Shown: positions 1 through 9,460 of the stretch, in pieces
How the letters are laid out: each line of letters starts with the position of its first letter
How positions within the stretch are numbered: position 1 is the stretch's first letter
Origin: Platycnemis pennipes
Taxonomy: Eukaryota; Arthropoda; Insecta; Odonata; Platycnemididae
Length of the DNA: 64,000 nucleotides
Direction: 5' to 3'
Assembly (NCBI GenBank): GCA_933228895.1
Contig: OW121854.1
Coordinates: 51,130,609 to 51,194,608, forward strand
Program-made: the position numbers and the translations under genes
The notes under the pieces: generated by a model
The model's database searches: none
The model's input: the letters and a program-made list of their open reading frames with translations, nothing else
What the model was told of the DNA's origin: nothing

Positions 1-1384
1 GTGTCATCTAGTGTCTGCATATATCTTCAACCGAGCGCATTTGTTAGCTCTGTGTGCGATAACCGCTTCATGTAAGGGTCCTTAAATGACTTCTTTCGAT
101 TTTCTCCGAACTCCAGTGACCTGGATACAACGGCTTTACGGGCCGTGGGGTCACGGCAGCGGCCACCAATCAAATTTTTCCATTTAAGAGGAAAATCACC
201 CCTAACCCTGATTGTAAATCCGAGTGTTTACCCAACAGTTTTGATTTCTTTCTCTTTTATCTCCTGCCCGACCCTCCTCCCATTTTACGTAATATACGCG
301 GTCTGTATCTCCCTTTCCGTCATTTTTCCTGTACAAATGATTAAGAAGTCTGTAAGTCTTGAATTTATTTGACCACTACCTTATCTACGTCTCTAGACTA
401 GTAGTGACCGTGTTTGGAGGGGAGAAGTTCATCCTTAAGGCTTGTTTGCATTAGCCGTTCGTGATTGTGGTTTGCTACATGATTTGTTGCGACCAGTGTT
501 CATTACCTCCGATGAATCATTGCTTCATTCACAATTGTCACTCTATTTTTTGAGTTTGGTATTGGTTTTGTGGCTTATATTTCTGATATCATTCAATGCA
601 TTTTAATCCGTATATCGTTGAAAAAATAACACTTAAGAAAAGTTTAAGCAAGAGTTAACTATTATTATTATTAATCATAATTAGTTTTATGATAGTTTGC
701 CTAGCAGGGCGAAGCGTGTTAGTTTAAAGGGGTTTAAATTTGGGTTAAGATTTTTCTATACCGCGCTTTTGGAAAAGTTGTAGATAACTATTATGCAAAT
801 TCTGGAGGATTGTCATGTTCAGAGAGTCAGGTTTGTGGGAGATAGTTCTAAAGTAAGGCCCTACTTTTGCGGATTGTATTATATCTTAGAAATCTCTAAC
901 ACTCTTGGCCCGCCAGAGATTGTCATATAGATTAAGGGTTTGTTGAGTCAAGTTCCCGTATCCAGGGTAAATCTGCATTTCAACCGTGTTGCCTTTTCCA
1001 CTTCGCTCGTTAACATTTTATTGCGCTTTGGATCTCAAAGTGATTAAATCCATTACGGACTCTCTCGAGTCCTCGGGATCTAAATCGTCTAAAATTTTGT
1101 TTCCAGAATTCCCGAATAGATTGAATTATTCTCGTTTTATGTATTCAAGTTATTGCCTCTCCATCCTCAATTTTTCTTGCGTATTATTGTGGTTTGGAGG
1201 AATATTGAGGTTTGCGTAGCTTCTAGATACAGCTCACGTTGATGTTCAAACCTGTGCGAGAAATATCAACCGAACCATCGGCAATATTTGTCCTCAAGTT
1301 AAAGTGGAGATACACTCCCTCGTGCGAGTTATTTATCAGCTTTATGTCCGTAGATAAGAGTGCTATCGCGAGTCGATTTCTTGT
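1..1384. other. Non-coding stretch, no gene recognised
   Basis: This stretch is AT-rich with only short unconvincing ORFs. I see no splice-bounded conserved exon, no tRNA-like head and no transposon ends. It lies on the downstream side of the minus-strand receptor gene, so it could be intron of that gene. Confidence 0.5.
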
Positions 1385-1441
1385 ATGTGTAATATCTATA
1401 TAAATGTGTGTAATATCTATATAAATATGTGTAATATCTAT
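1385..1441. repeat. Short tandem repeat, about 3 units of ~21 bp
   Basis: Three imperfect copies of a unit built on atgtgtaatatctatataa follow each other directly. The array ends where homology to the LINE copy begins, so it sits at the 5' truncation point of that insertion. Confidence 0.8.
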
Positions 1442-2590
1442 AAATTAGACCTAATTGAAGAAAGAAGAAAGTACAAGAATGCGGATACTGAAGAAGGGCA
1501 GCTTTGCTACAAAAGAATAAGGAGAGAAATAAGTTGCAAAGCCAGGAAAGCTAAAGTAATATGAATGAAGAGCCTCTGCGAGGATGTGCAAAACAACCTT
1601 GAACTTGGAAAGGTGGAAACTGCCTATAGGATAGTGAGGAACCACTTCAAAGAACAGAACATCAGATGCAATGCCATAAGGGACAAGAATAGAGAACTTT
1701 TGATTGAAAATGAACACAAAGTGAAGAGATGGAAAGAATATCTGGAAGAGTTATACAACGGAAAAAATCTCAGCACGAAAGTGATCGAAGAGGAAAGCGA
1801 AGTCAAAGAGGATGATATGGGAGCATCAATATTAAGATCGGAATTTGACGCTGCAGTAAAGAACCTTTGCATGAATAAGGCTTCTGGAATTGATGATATT
1901 CCTGCAGAACTAATAAAAAATGTAGGAGATAAGGCATTAACCCATCTTTATAAGACCATCTGTGACATGTACGCAACCGGAGAAATATCCAGGGGCTTCG
2001 AGAAAAACATAATCATTCCTATTCCCAAAAGTAAGAGAGCGGAGAAATGCGAATATTTTAGAACTACAAGCCTGAAAACACAAGCGTCGAAGATATTGAC
2101 AAGGATCATCTACAGAAGAATAGAACGAAAATCAGAGGAGTTCCTGGATGAAGATCAATTTGGATTCAGAAAAAGTAAGGGTACGAGAGAGGCAATATTG
2201 GCCCTTAGGCTACTCATAGAGAAGAGAATGGAGAAGAACAAACCGACCCTCAATGCATTTGTGGAATTAGAGAAGGCTTTTGACAACGTGGAATGGAATT
2301 CAATGCTTGGACTTCTGGAAGGAATTAGAGTGTCCTACAATGATCGAAGAATTATCCACAGTTTGTATAAAAACCAAGTAGCTGATATTAAATCTGGACC
2401 CAGCTGTGAAGAAGCAAGAATAATAAAAGGAGTGAGACAAGGCTGTGCATTGTCTCCAGTAATTTTTAATGTTAAAAACGAGAGAGTCATCAATGAAATC
2501 AAAGATAAGTCTTCTGGGGTTAATATCCATGGAGAAAAAATTAGCATGCTGAGATTCGCTGATGACATAGCACTTATATCTATTCTGGGA
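1442..2590 (+). pseudogene. Reverse transcriptase domain of LINE copy 1 (broken)
   Basis: This segment would copy element RNA into cDNA at a nicked target. The visible ORF starts at 1565 and runs 403 codons, but only about the first 340 are element-like in this frame. RT motifs seen, numbered from the Met at 1565, are the finger region ending in DEDQFGFR, a KAFD block with a VELEKAFD variant, the KGVRQGCALSP motif, and the F-A-D-D catalytic box at about residues 331-334 (2555-2566). A TGA at 1562-1564 separates it from an in-frame upstream part (IEERRKYKNADTEEG). The frame departs from the element's sequence at about 2580-2590. It cannot make a full enzyme. Confidence 0.88.
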
Positions 2591-3047
2591 ATTCTATCAA
2601 GAGAAGTATCTACTTACAGCTGGAAATACAAGCGTAGAAGTAAGGAAACAATTCATCAGAACGTACATCTGGAGCGTGTTTCTTTATGGCAGCGAGGCAT
2701 GGACAATGACAGCAGCGGACATGAAAAGGGTGGAAGCATTCGAAATGTGGTGCTACAGAAGAATGATAAAGATTAAATGGATCGGCCGAGTAAGTAACAA
2801 GGAAGTTCTAAGAAGAGTGGAAGAAAAGAGAAGTCTTCTGAATACCCTAAGAAGAAGACGAGACAACTTGATGGGCCACAACATGAGACAGGACGGCCTA
2901 ATGAAGACAATCGTCGAGGGACAAGTGGAAGGGAAGAATGAAAAAGGAAGACCTCGTGCAAGATATTTGGAACAAGTGATAAAGAATGTGAAAGAGAAGA
3001 ATTACGTAAATATTAAGAGTTAGCCGACAGAAGAACTCAGTGGAGAG
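2590..3047 (+). pseudogene. C-terminal domain of LINE copy 1 polyprotein (out of frame with RT)
   Basis: The frame encoding LLTAGNTSVEVRKQFI, then FLYGSEAWTMTAAD, FEMWCYRRM and RRVEEKRSLL is the conserved post-RT domain of this LINE family. It matches the minus-strand copies at 46888-47234 and 57417-57946 residue by residue over long stretches. It is in a different frame from the RT segment upstream, which marks an internal deletion rather than a point frameshift, because the connecting segment between the FADD box and this domain is missing. It ends near SNQCED just before the TGATGA tail. Confidence 0.85.
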
Positions 3048-3094
3048 CTGCGTCAAACCAATGTGAGGATTGATGACTTGTGATGATGATGATG

Positions 3095-5067
3095 TGTAAA
3101 AGCCAATGAGTTCTTAGCCTTAAGTTTTGTGCTTCGTCATCGTAATTATGGTTCTGTAAGGCTCTTAGATATACTTTGTGTGATTGTAGAATTTTTATTA
3201 GAATATGCATAAAGAATATATGTGAATACCTCGATGCCATCTACTTGAACTGCTCGTTATTTTCGTCTTCAGCTACTCTTCGAGGTTTCCAGTATGCCTT
3301 TTCTACTCATCCCCCCATACTCTGAATCTGTGAGGTTTCAACATTTCACCAACTCACAGTGTATCCTCCACGAATTTCCTCTATAAATATCCCTTATTTT
3401 TATATATGCGTTTGTATTTTCAATCTGGCTCTATTTTCTTAATCCCCTTTGTAACAACTCTTAAAAAACCTCTGATGAGCTTTAATCATCCTTCGTCCAA
3501 GTTTATGTACACGAGCCATATGACTACATTTTCATATTTTCACTAATTATGTCTTTGGCTAATCATTCCTCCTCATAAATGTTTGTTTTTCATTTAAGTT
3601 TTTTTTTCTTCCTGCCGGCAACCGTATCGTGTACAGATGAAATCCGCTAATTTATACGACGAATTCATTCCAAGCTTAGCTGCAAAAAATAATGAAGCAA
3701 AACTTGAAGTGTGGATTAAAATCGCCCCGAGTCCATATATTCCTTATCCAAACAAGTATTTCTAGTCCAATACTCATATGGGGTTGAAAACACTCACCTG
3801 GTGTAATTAAAGAAAAACTTGAGCGTTCCGTGTTGGGATTTATCGATTGCGGATGTGAAATTGGTTCCGTCGATATCTCTTGAGTTAGTGGGTCCTTGTG
3901 ATAGCGGATAGCCGCCCTTCCCGTTCATACTTTTTCAAACGAAAGGCCTTTTCCTTTGCAATCGCACCTTTAACCCGCTATTCTCCTTGAGATGAAGGTC
4001 TCGGTGTGTAATGAAATAAAGAGTGGAGGTTGATACCCCTTCTAAGAGAATACACCCGGCCTTTCTGGGAAATATCCCCTTAAAATCCCACTCAATCGAG
4101 CAGCTGTTTCCCAGTATTTCCCAACAGGGAGTCGGTGAGCAGTTTAGGATCAAACCTTCGTTTCCTAGAACTTCCTTGATCAGTGCCGTAACTTCTACAC
4201 TCCGACAGGGTATTGTCTGAAAGTGATTTCGAATTCTGGAGAAAAACCTCACGTTCCACCCCATTATGTACCGCGTCATTAGCGTACCGATCACGGGAGA
4301 TACCGTGTGGAGTTAGGACAAGGCCCTAACTCAACAGGATGTGAGTTAGGGGCTTCGCTGAAGTCCCCCTCCCCCTTTGGGAATTGAAATTCGATCAGTT
4401 GCTCGCAAATAAACGGTTGTGACTCATTGCCCAGTCGAACGAATCTGGTTGTTGAAGGAGGGGTTGAGAATGGGATTAAATTATCGGGCATATCTCAATC
4501 ATGATTTGTGAGTTCCTCTCCGAGTGTGTTAACACTATTCCGATTAAGTTGTACAGTAATAAATCGTGGCGAACATGCTGAGCGGTCGCTTATGTGAATA
4601 GCAAAGTATAGCCCGAGGGCGGGCTTATAATGGAGTTAAAATCGCCTTTGAAGTCGCCGGTCGAAGTAAATATTCCATGTCCCCGAAGGTCGAATTTATC
4701 TGCTGATAAATTATTCTGTCTTGTGTTTACACGTTGCCTTTGATGTTTGTTTGATATATTCACAAGGAAGCCTATATGCTTAGCGTAGAGAATCCCTTAT
4801 TTTAAACTTATATTTTGTTGGTTGTATAAGTAGGGATGAGATACTCTTAAAAGAAAAACGCGACTTCTTCTCTTGGCTGTTGCGCAAAAAAACACTCAAT
4901 AATGTCACTGTCACGGTCTCTTGGAAATAGTCCCAGGAACATTGTGCCTAAACATTATTCACTCATTATATTTTAGGCTTGTGTTAATGTGCACGTGGAA
5001 TGCAGTAAAATAAAAAATAAGTATTTGATAGAAAATAATTGGTAAGTTGAATTCCAGACCTCTTTAT
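3095..5067. other. Non-coding stretch, no gene recognised
   Basis: I see no conserved exon. A minus-strand ORF at 3935-4294 (119 codons) has no recognisable domain, no Kozak support and no splice context I can trust, so it is not called. The composition is mixed, with a GC-richer patch at 4300-4450. Confidence 0.5.
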
Positions 5068-5327
5068 TATTAAATATGTGGATGATTTTTCGGAAGTTTA
5101 GGTCTTTTTTTTTAATGAAAATAATTTAACTTTTGGCCGACGTTTCGGAAATTTAGATTTAAAAATTTAGATCATGTTATTTATTATTGTTATTTAATTA
5201 GTGGTTCATCCCATTTTTAGCCCTGAAGAAGGAAAAATACAATTTCCGAAATGTCGGCCAAAAGTTAAATTGTTTTCATTTTTAAAAAAAGACCTAAAAT
5301 CCCGAAAAAGCATCCATATATTTAATA
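5068..5327. mobile_element. Palindromic element with ~85-bp inverted arms and hammerhead-like core
   Basis: The left arm (5068-5152) and the reverse complement of the right arm (about 5243-5327) are nearly the same. Both start tattaaatatrtggatg and both contain ttttggccgacrtttcgg. About 90 bp of AT-rich sequence separates them. The right arm plus the adjacent spacer contains a CTGAAGA...GAAATGTC arrangement, annotated separately. Penelope-like retroelements are known to carry type I hammerhead ribozymes in their terminal repeats, and those repeats can be inverted. This could therefore be a Penelope-derived inverted terminal-repeat pair, or a MITE. No ORF was found. Confidence 0.75.
5214..5264 (+). 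ncRNA. Hammerhead-ribozyme-like motif (type I layout)
   Basis: The order is stem I 5' strand (5214-5222), core CTGAAGA (5223-5229, fits CUGANGA), a 5-bp stem II GGAAA/TTTCC (5231-5235 with 5243-5247), GAAA (5248-5251), then TGTC (5252-5255) and stem I 3' strand (5256-5264). Stem I pairs tttttagcc with ggccaaaag at 8 of 9 positions (one A-C mismatch, one G-T wobble). Predicted cleavage is after C5255. The weak points are an extra A5230 before stem II and an almost absent helix III. Minimal helix III is known in Penelope hammerheads. Activity is not shown. Confidence 0.5.
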
Positions 5328-5983
5328 TAAAAAAATGGAAAGTAAAAGTAATCTAAGATCGCAAGCTATCATTGATTGAACGTGGTGTTAGGTCAAAAGA
5401 GATTTTCACGGTGAAGCAATTTGCTGAAAATGATTACTGTCGTTATAGCACTTTTTTGAATTAGCTTTTTTATGCTTTGACATTTTATATTATCGCTTTC
5501 ACCTCATTTTGCCCCGATTTCTCCTTTACCGAAACCATTGTTGCCCTTTAAGAGACACAGGACAGGTTATGCTTGTAATGGATCGATGTAATAGCTCGCC
5601 AGTTGGCGTCTGTTCCTCTTTATATCTTTCACCTCTAAGAATTTATCTAAATACTCGGCTTTTAACTGACGCAGTGAGGATATTTCATAATATGAGTTTT
5701 CGTGCGTGCGGTTTTCATCTAGGCCTGATGTTTTTATGCATTACGATGGGCATAAGTTTCGGAGTGAAATGCACGGTTTCACCTTCGTAATCCTTCAAGT
5801 ATATCTCTCGGTAATGTGAGGTATTTCGATTAATTTTTCTCAAACTGCCAAGTTCTTTTGTCGGGAACGTTTTGGGTGTATATTTCGATTGGATTTTCGG
5901 TCCATGCCAAGTGGAGAGTGGGTGATGCGTTGCAAATAGATGCAGAGCTTTATTCAACGTAATCAATTTCCCACGTCACTCAC
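5328..5983 (-). other. Start of intron 1 of the receptor gene
   Basis: On the minus strand this follows directly after the GTGAGT donor at 5978-5983, so it should be the beginning of the intron that follows the receptor's first coding exon. I see no further receptor exon (TM3 with a DRY-type motif) here. Confidence 0.6.
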
Positions 5984-6707
5984 CGAGGAACCCAGGGATG
6001 GCCCCAAGGGGCATCACGAAGAGCGAAACCAGAAGGTCCGCGATGGCCAAGGACGTGAGAAAGTAGTTGGTGACGTTGTGGAGACGGCGGTCCTTGGCCA
6101 CCGCGAGGCAGACGAGGACGTTGCCCACTGCGCCGGCCACCACGGGCACCACCACCAGCAGGTACCACCACTCGTAGGAGGGGGGCGGGGGCGGCGGGGG
6201 GTGCAGGCGGCCCCGGTCCCCGCCCCCGCACCCTAGGTTGCCGAAGGCGGCGCGGCATGCATCCTTGAGCGGTCCGCACTCTACGTCGGTCCGGTTCCAC
6301 CACGGACACCCCACGTCGCAGGCGGCGGAGGCGTTGGTCGGGACGCACACCGAGCCCAGGTCTCCGGGGGCGGCGGGCTCGTGGGGGCAGAGGAGGCGGG
6401 CGCACAGGGCCTCCTCGGTGGTGTTGCCCCCTCCGTCCAGGGGCGGGCCCCCGCCCCCCTCGGTGGCGCACGAAAGGGCCATGCGGACGAACTCGAGGGC
6501 CATCCGAGCGCAGGTGGTGGAGTTGCCCCCGGGGACGGCGGGCGTGACGGAGGTTTCGCGACCGTCGCAGTCGCCACTCCCACCCCCTTCCGTCCCCGTG
6601 CATTTTCCGTCCCAAGGGTCGCATGCCCCCAAGGAAAAAGGAGAGGAACAGTCGGGCTGTTGGGTCGCGTTGCCCAGGAAAATTCGAAGGGCGTCCGTGG
6701 CGTTCAT
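5984..6707 (-). CDS. 5-HT2B: First coding exon of a 5-HT2B-type serotonin receptor (class A GPCR)
   Basis: The exon encodes 241 residues plus one base. Residues 1-176 are a predicted extracellular N-terminus with six N-glycosylation sequons (N2, N13, N62, N95, N125, N138), 14 cysteines and a Pro run at 170-176. TM1 follows at about 179-204 with the GN motif (N196), then a short loop [10 protein letters not shown] and TM2 with LAIAD (D224, the sodium-site Asp), ending [12 protein letters not shown]. The TM1-TM2 pattern is that of the 5-HT2 group, and the AIPGFLG end favours insect 5-HT2B over 5-HT2A or dopamine receptors. That subtype call is from family memory. The start is supported by a CCCAAAATG context and an in-frame TAA four codons upstream (6717-6719). 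The exon ends in phase 1 before GTGAGT. There is no signal peptide, as is usual for amine receptors. It would signal through Gq at the plasma membrane. Confidence 0.85.
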
Positions 6708-8377
6708 TTTGGGGGGTTACCCTTACCGCCACTAGTTCTTCCGGGGCTAGGGAGGGCCCTAGCTCATTGGCCCCTCCTGTGCTTCCTCATCGACCCCAGG
6801 TCCCCGTCTCAAGGGGCTCTCCTTCTGCGGTCGGAGGGGTTGCAGTGACGCAATAGTGACCTTTCTGTCGAAGGGGAGGCGGCGGAAACCTTTTTATGCG
6901 GCCGCAGTAGCCAAGTTTCCCAAGAAGACCCGATTATCCGCTCCAGCGATCACGGTGATCACTTAATCGCACGAACTATCTCTTTGACCGGCAACGTTAC
7001 ATCGTCCCGGGAGGCTCACGGTGGAAGTCTAGTGAATTCGTCAGATCGTGAAGGCCATCTCGCCTCCAAAAGCACCCCCGCAAGTTATCGCTGTCCAAGA
7101 TATCATTTGGTACAGTTAATTCCTCGTGATTTCTCATTGTGTTCACGTCTCATTTCATGAGCGAGATATCTGTTTGTGCGTCAACCCCTCCGATGCGTAA
7201 CGTCTCGTTTATGAATTTTTCTACTCTCCTGAAAACTTACAACATGTACTCATTTCTACTCTTTCATGCTAATGTCAGTCGAGTGTACTAAGTCTTCGGA
7301 GAAAATTTACAACTAATTGAGAGTACTTAGGTCTCACTGTCGTTTGACGTCAGCAGAAATTTCTAGGAATGTATGGGATTAAGTCTTTCATGTTGTAGTT
7401 ACTCACCCATATCCGAATAGTTTTGCTGTTTGTCGTCTTTTTGGAATGTAATCAAGGGAAGTTTTTTTGTGCTCGTTATATGGAGTTTGAGTGGCGAAAG
7501 AACGGCGTGTCGGTCGATTTGGTTCGGTTTCCAGTCGAGGTGGTCCCGATTCCTCGTCCTATTTTCGGTCCTCGTCAGTCAGTTCCGTCCACCTCGGTCC
7601 ACCCCCCTAGCGTCAAGCGCTCTTCATCCCCGCGGGCACAACCCGTCCCCGGCAAGGGACGCACCGAGACAGATATCGCGGCGTAAACACACGCGGAGCA
7701 CTCGAATCCACTGCACGAACCGATCGGGATGGGGGGGACACGTTAATCGGGGGAGGAGAGATGTGTCTTTTTTCGCTTCCGACCCCTCCTCACCACCCGC
7801 CTGGTCAGCTGTGGAAGGGCAGTGATGGGGGTCGCCGCGGAGTTGGCAATCACACGCGGCGCTCACCGTTTCCTCGGTCGAGACAAAAGCCGGTCGGCAG
7901 CCCGCGCGCGCACTCTGCCCGCCGCAACACTCCCACTCCTTTCGAGAAAGCGACTAAAACTCCGCCGGCCGGCTGTGTGCCGCTTCCTACACCTCTTCCC
8001 CCTCCTATCTCCCTGCCCCTACCTCCCCCTCCAACCGTTCTCCCTCTGCCTCCCTCCACTTTCCCCACCTCTCTCCCGCTCCCGAGTAATGCACCCGCTC
8101 TCCTCAACACCTCCTCGACCTCGCTTTCCGGGAAATGAGTGACGTATCCCCGACCCTCCTGTAACACGTCGTCTCCCACACTTGCTTCCTATGTCCACCT
8201 GAGCGCAGTTTCTTGAGCAAGTCCACCCCCCCAACTCCTTGAATTGTTAATTATTCCTCTTTTGTGTGTGTCTTATGGTGCGCGACTTCCTCGAAACGTC
8301 TCCTCAGCTGTGTCGCGCGGAGTGATTGCTCCCTAGGGTAAACCTCCCTCATTTTATCCGTTCACCGGAAAAAGCAG
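6708..8377 (-). other. GC-rich upstream side of the receptor exon (candidate 5' UTR/promoter region)
   Basis: This region lies 5' of the receptor start codon on the minus strand and is much richer in G, C and CpG than the surrounding AT-rich sequence, most strongly at 7480-8240. Any 5' UTR, upstream non-coding exon or promoter of the receptor should be in it. I could not locate a convincing TATA box or initiator. Overlapping plus-strand ORFs here are composition artefacts. Confidence 0.45.
7981..8137. repeat. Pyrimidine-rich tract
   Basis: About 150 bases on the plus strand are almost only C and T, interrupted by single purines, with blocks such as ccccctcctatctccctgcc. It is low-complexity sequence upstream of the minus-strand receptor exon. 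A similar tract occurs at 31740-31860. Confidence 0.8.
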
Positions 8378-8380
8378 TTT

Positions 8381-8557
8381 GGGTTGATGTAGTGTCTCGA
8401 ATCCTCGCCTGCTATTCCGAGGGTCCGGGTTAGAATCCTGTCATTGAGAGGGGTGTTTTTTCAAAGGAAACCCGGTCCCTACATTAGAGCCGCGTAGGTA
8501 ATTGCTTTCAGTGCTGTACTCCGTCCGTCTTACGGGACGGAGTACCTTGTTGTGGAA
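8381..8557 (+). mobile_element. SINE family 1, 5' part
   Basis: The tRNA-like head carries the B box variant gggttagaatcctg and is followed by the family body up to gtactccgtccgtc. The 3' half is missing. Inside the body a local hairpin forms between 8516-8526 and 8535-8545. Confidence 0.75.
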
Positions 8558-8654
8558 AGAAAGAAATACCACGAGACCGTTAGCATTATTTTCGTGGATA
8601 AAAGTATACGGCGGTCAGTCATCCGGTCTTGGGTTCCTCCATTGTATGCGCTGA

Positions 8655-8860
8655 ATTATTTATTTTTATTTATTTAATTATCATTGACCTGAAAACAACA
8701 CCGAAGGTGTTTTACATCGGGTTTTTTAACTATTAACAATTAAACGAACACAGACATCCATGCCCCAGGAAGTGGAAAATCCTCCCAGGGTAGGATTTGA
8801 ACTCGCGACCCTGGGAATGACAGCCGAGGGATTTACCCCGCTGCCATTGGAGCCAGAATT
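8655..8860 (-). mobile_element. SINE family 3, near full length
   Basis: On the minus strand a tRNA-like head with cgcgagttcaaatcc (B box) is followed by a body with catggatgtctgtgttcgtt, then a block ending ccgatgtaaaacacctt and an AT-rich tail of ttattta units. The copy at about 45000-45195 shares this whole layout, and 42940-43017 is a shorter relative. Confidence 0.75.
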
Positions 8861-8918
8861 ACGAAAGAACTACTGAATTACATGCTTAGTCTGAAGGCTT
8901 CAGTGTAGACGTTCCATT

Positions 8919-9104
8919 GTTGTTTTTTTGGGTTTTCTCTCGCGCTGGTTAGTTTCCCTTGGCGATAATTTCGCCAGCATCCCAGATCGCTTCTTAGGGT
9001 TTGACGTCAAGTTCACCTCGAACCTGAAGAAGCCCGCTGGAATGCTGAAGAAAGTGTCTTCAAAGAACGTTAACCAACGAAGAAGGGACCCAAAAACCCA
9101 GCAC
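8919..9104. mobile_element. Decayed palindromic element with hammerhead-like cores
   Basis: Two arms of about 93 bp meet near 9012. The left arm resembles the reverse complement of the right arm at roughly two thirds of positions, including ctggttaacg-type and gctggcgaaa-type blocks. On the plus strand CTGAAGA (9024-9030) is followed 19 bases later by GAAAGTGTC (9050-9058). On the minus strand the partner reads CTAAGA...GCTGGCGAAA. This is the same motif order as in the element at 5068-5327 but with damaged stems. It is probably an inverted pair of Penelope-type terminal sequences. The ORFs on both strands here come from the palindrome. Confidence 0.55.
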
Positions 9105-9354
9105 ATGAAACTCATGGTTGTCGTTATTAGTGATCGACCATTTAAGTCAGATTTGTATGAGCCAAAAAATCTATTGCGGATCCTCTTTCATATGCTGCCC
9201 TTCTTTAGCTCCAAATTCTTCCTGCCTCTCATCATTTTATCCTAACTATCCATTTTTCCTCTCTTTATTCCTACCTCCATGCCTTTCATTAAGAGTGTGA
9301 TAATACCGGCGCCTGGTTTCATTCCACGCTTCCTTCATGAAAATTGTAAAATTG

Positions 9355-9460
9355 CTCCGCCGAAAAATCCTTCCTCTTCCCTCTTTTCCACTTTTATCCG
9401 TCAGAGCGCAAATGACCTGAGCTATCGGTCGCCTCCGCCTAATGGAGGCGATAAGCATCT
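9355..9460 (+). mobile_element. SINE family 1, 3' end fragment
   Basis: It contains the family's 3' end, gcgcaaatgacctgagctatcggtcgcctcc, preceded by the degenerate ttcctcttccc block. The head and body are absent. Confidence 0.65.

Larger units (their letters stand above)
1442..3094 (+). mobile_element. LINE (non-LTR retrotransposon) copy 1, 5'-truncated and internally deleted
   Basis: The element encodes the reverse transcriptase region and C-terminal domain of a LINE polyprotein. The 5' end, including any endonuclease, is missing. The reading frame is open from 1442, but a TGA at 1562-1564 breaks it just before the first Met. After the FADD catalytic motif the sequence jumps into the C-terminal domain in another frame, so an internal segment is lost. 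The 3' end is a TGATGATGATG microsatellite tail at 3081-3094. Two shorter copies at 46888-47234 and 57417-57946 share the C-terminal coding part and the same kind of tail. The clade (RTE-, CR1- or I-like) is not settled from the sequence. Confidence 0.9.

Noticed and set aside
3935..4294. 119-codon minus-strand ORF
   Set aside because: No domain, transmembrane pattern or repeat family recognised, and no supporting splice or start context.
6238..6848. Long plus-strand ORFs opposite the receptor exon
   Set aside because: They are antisense shadows of the GC-rich receptor exon. Only the minus frame has TM1/TM2 motifs, glycosylation sites and a proper splice donor.
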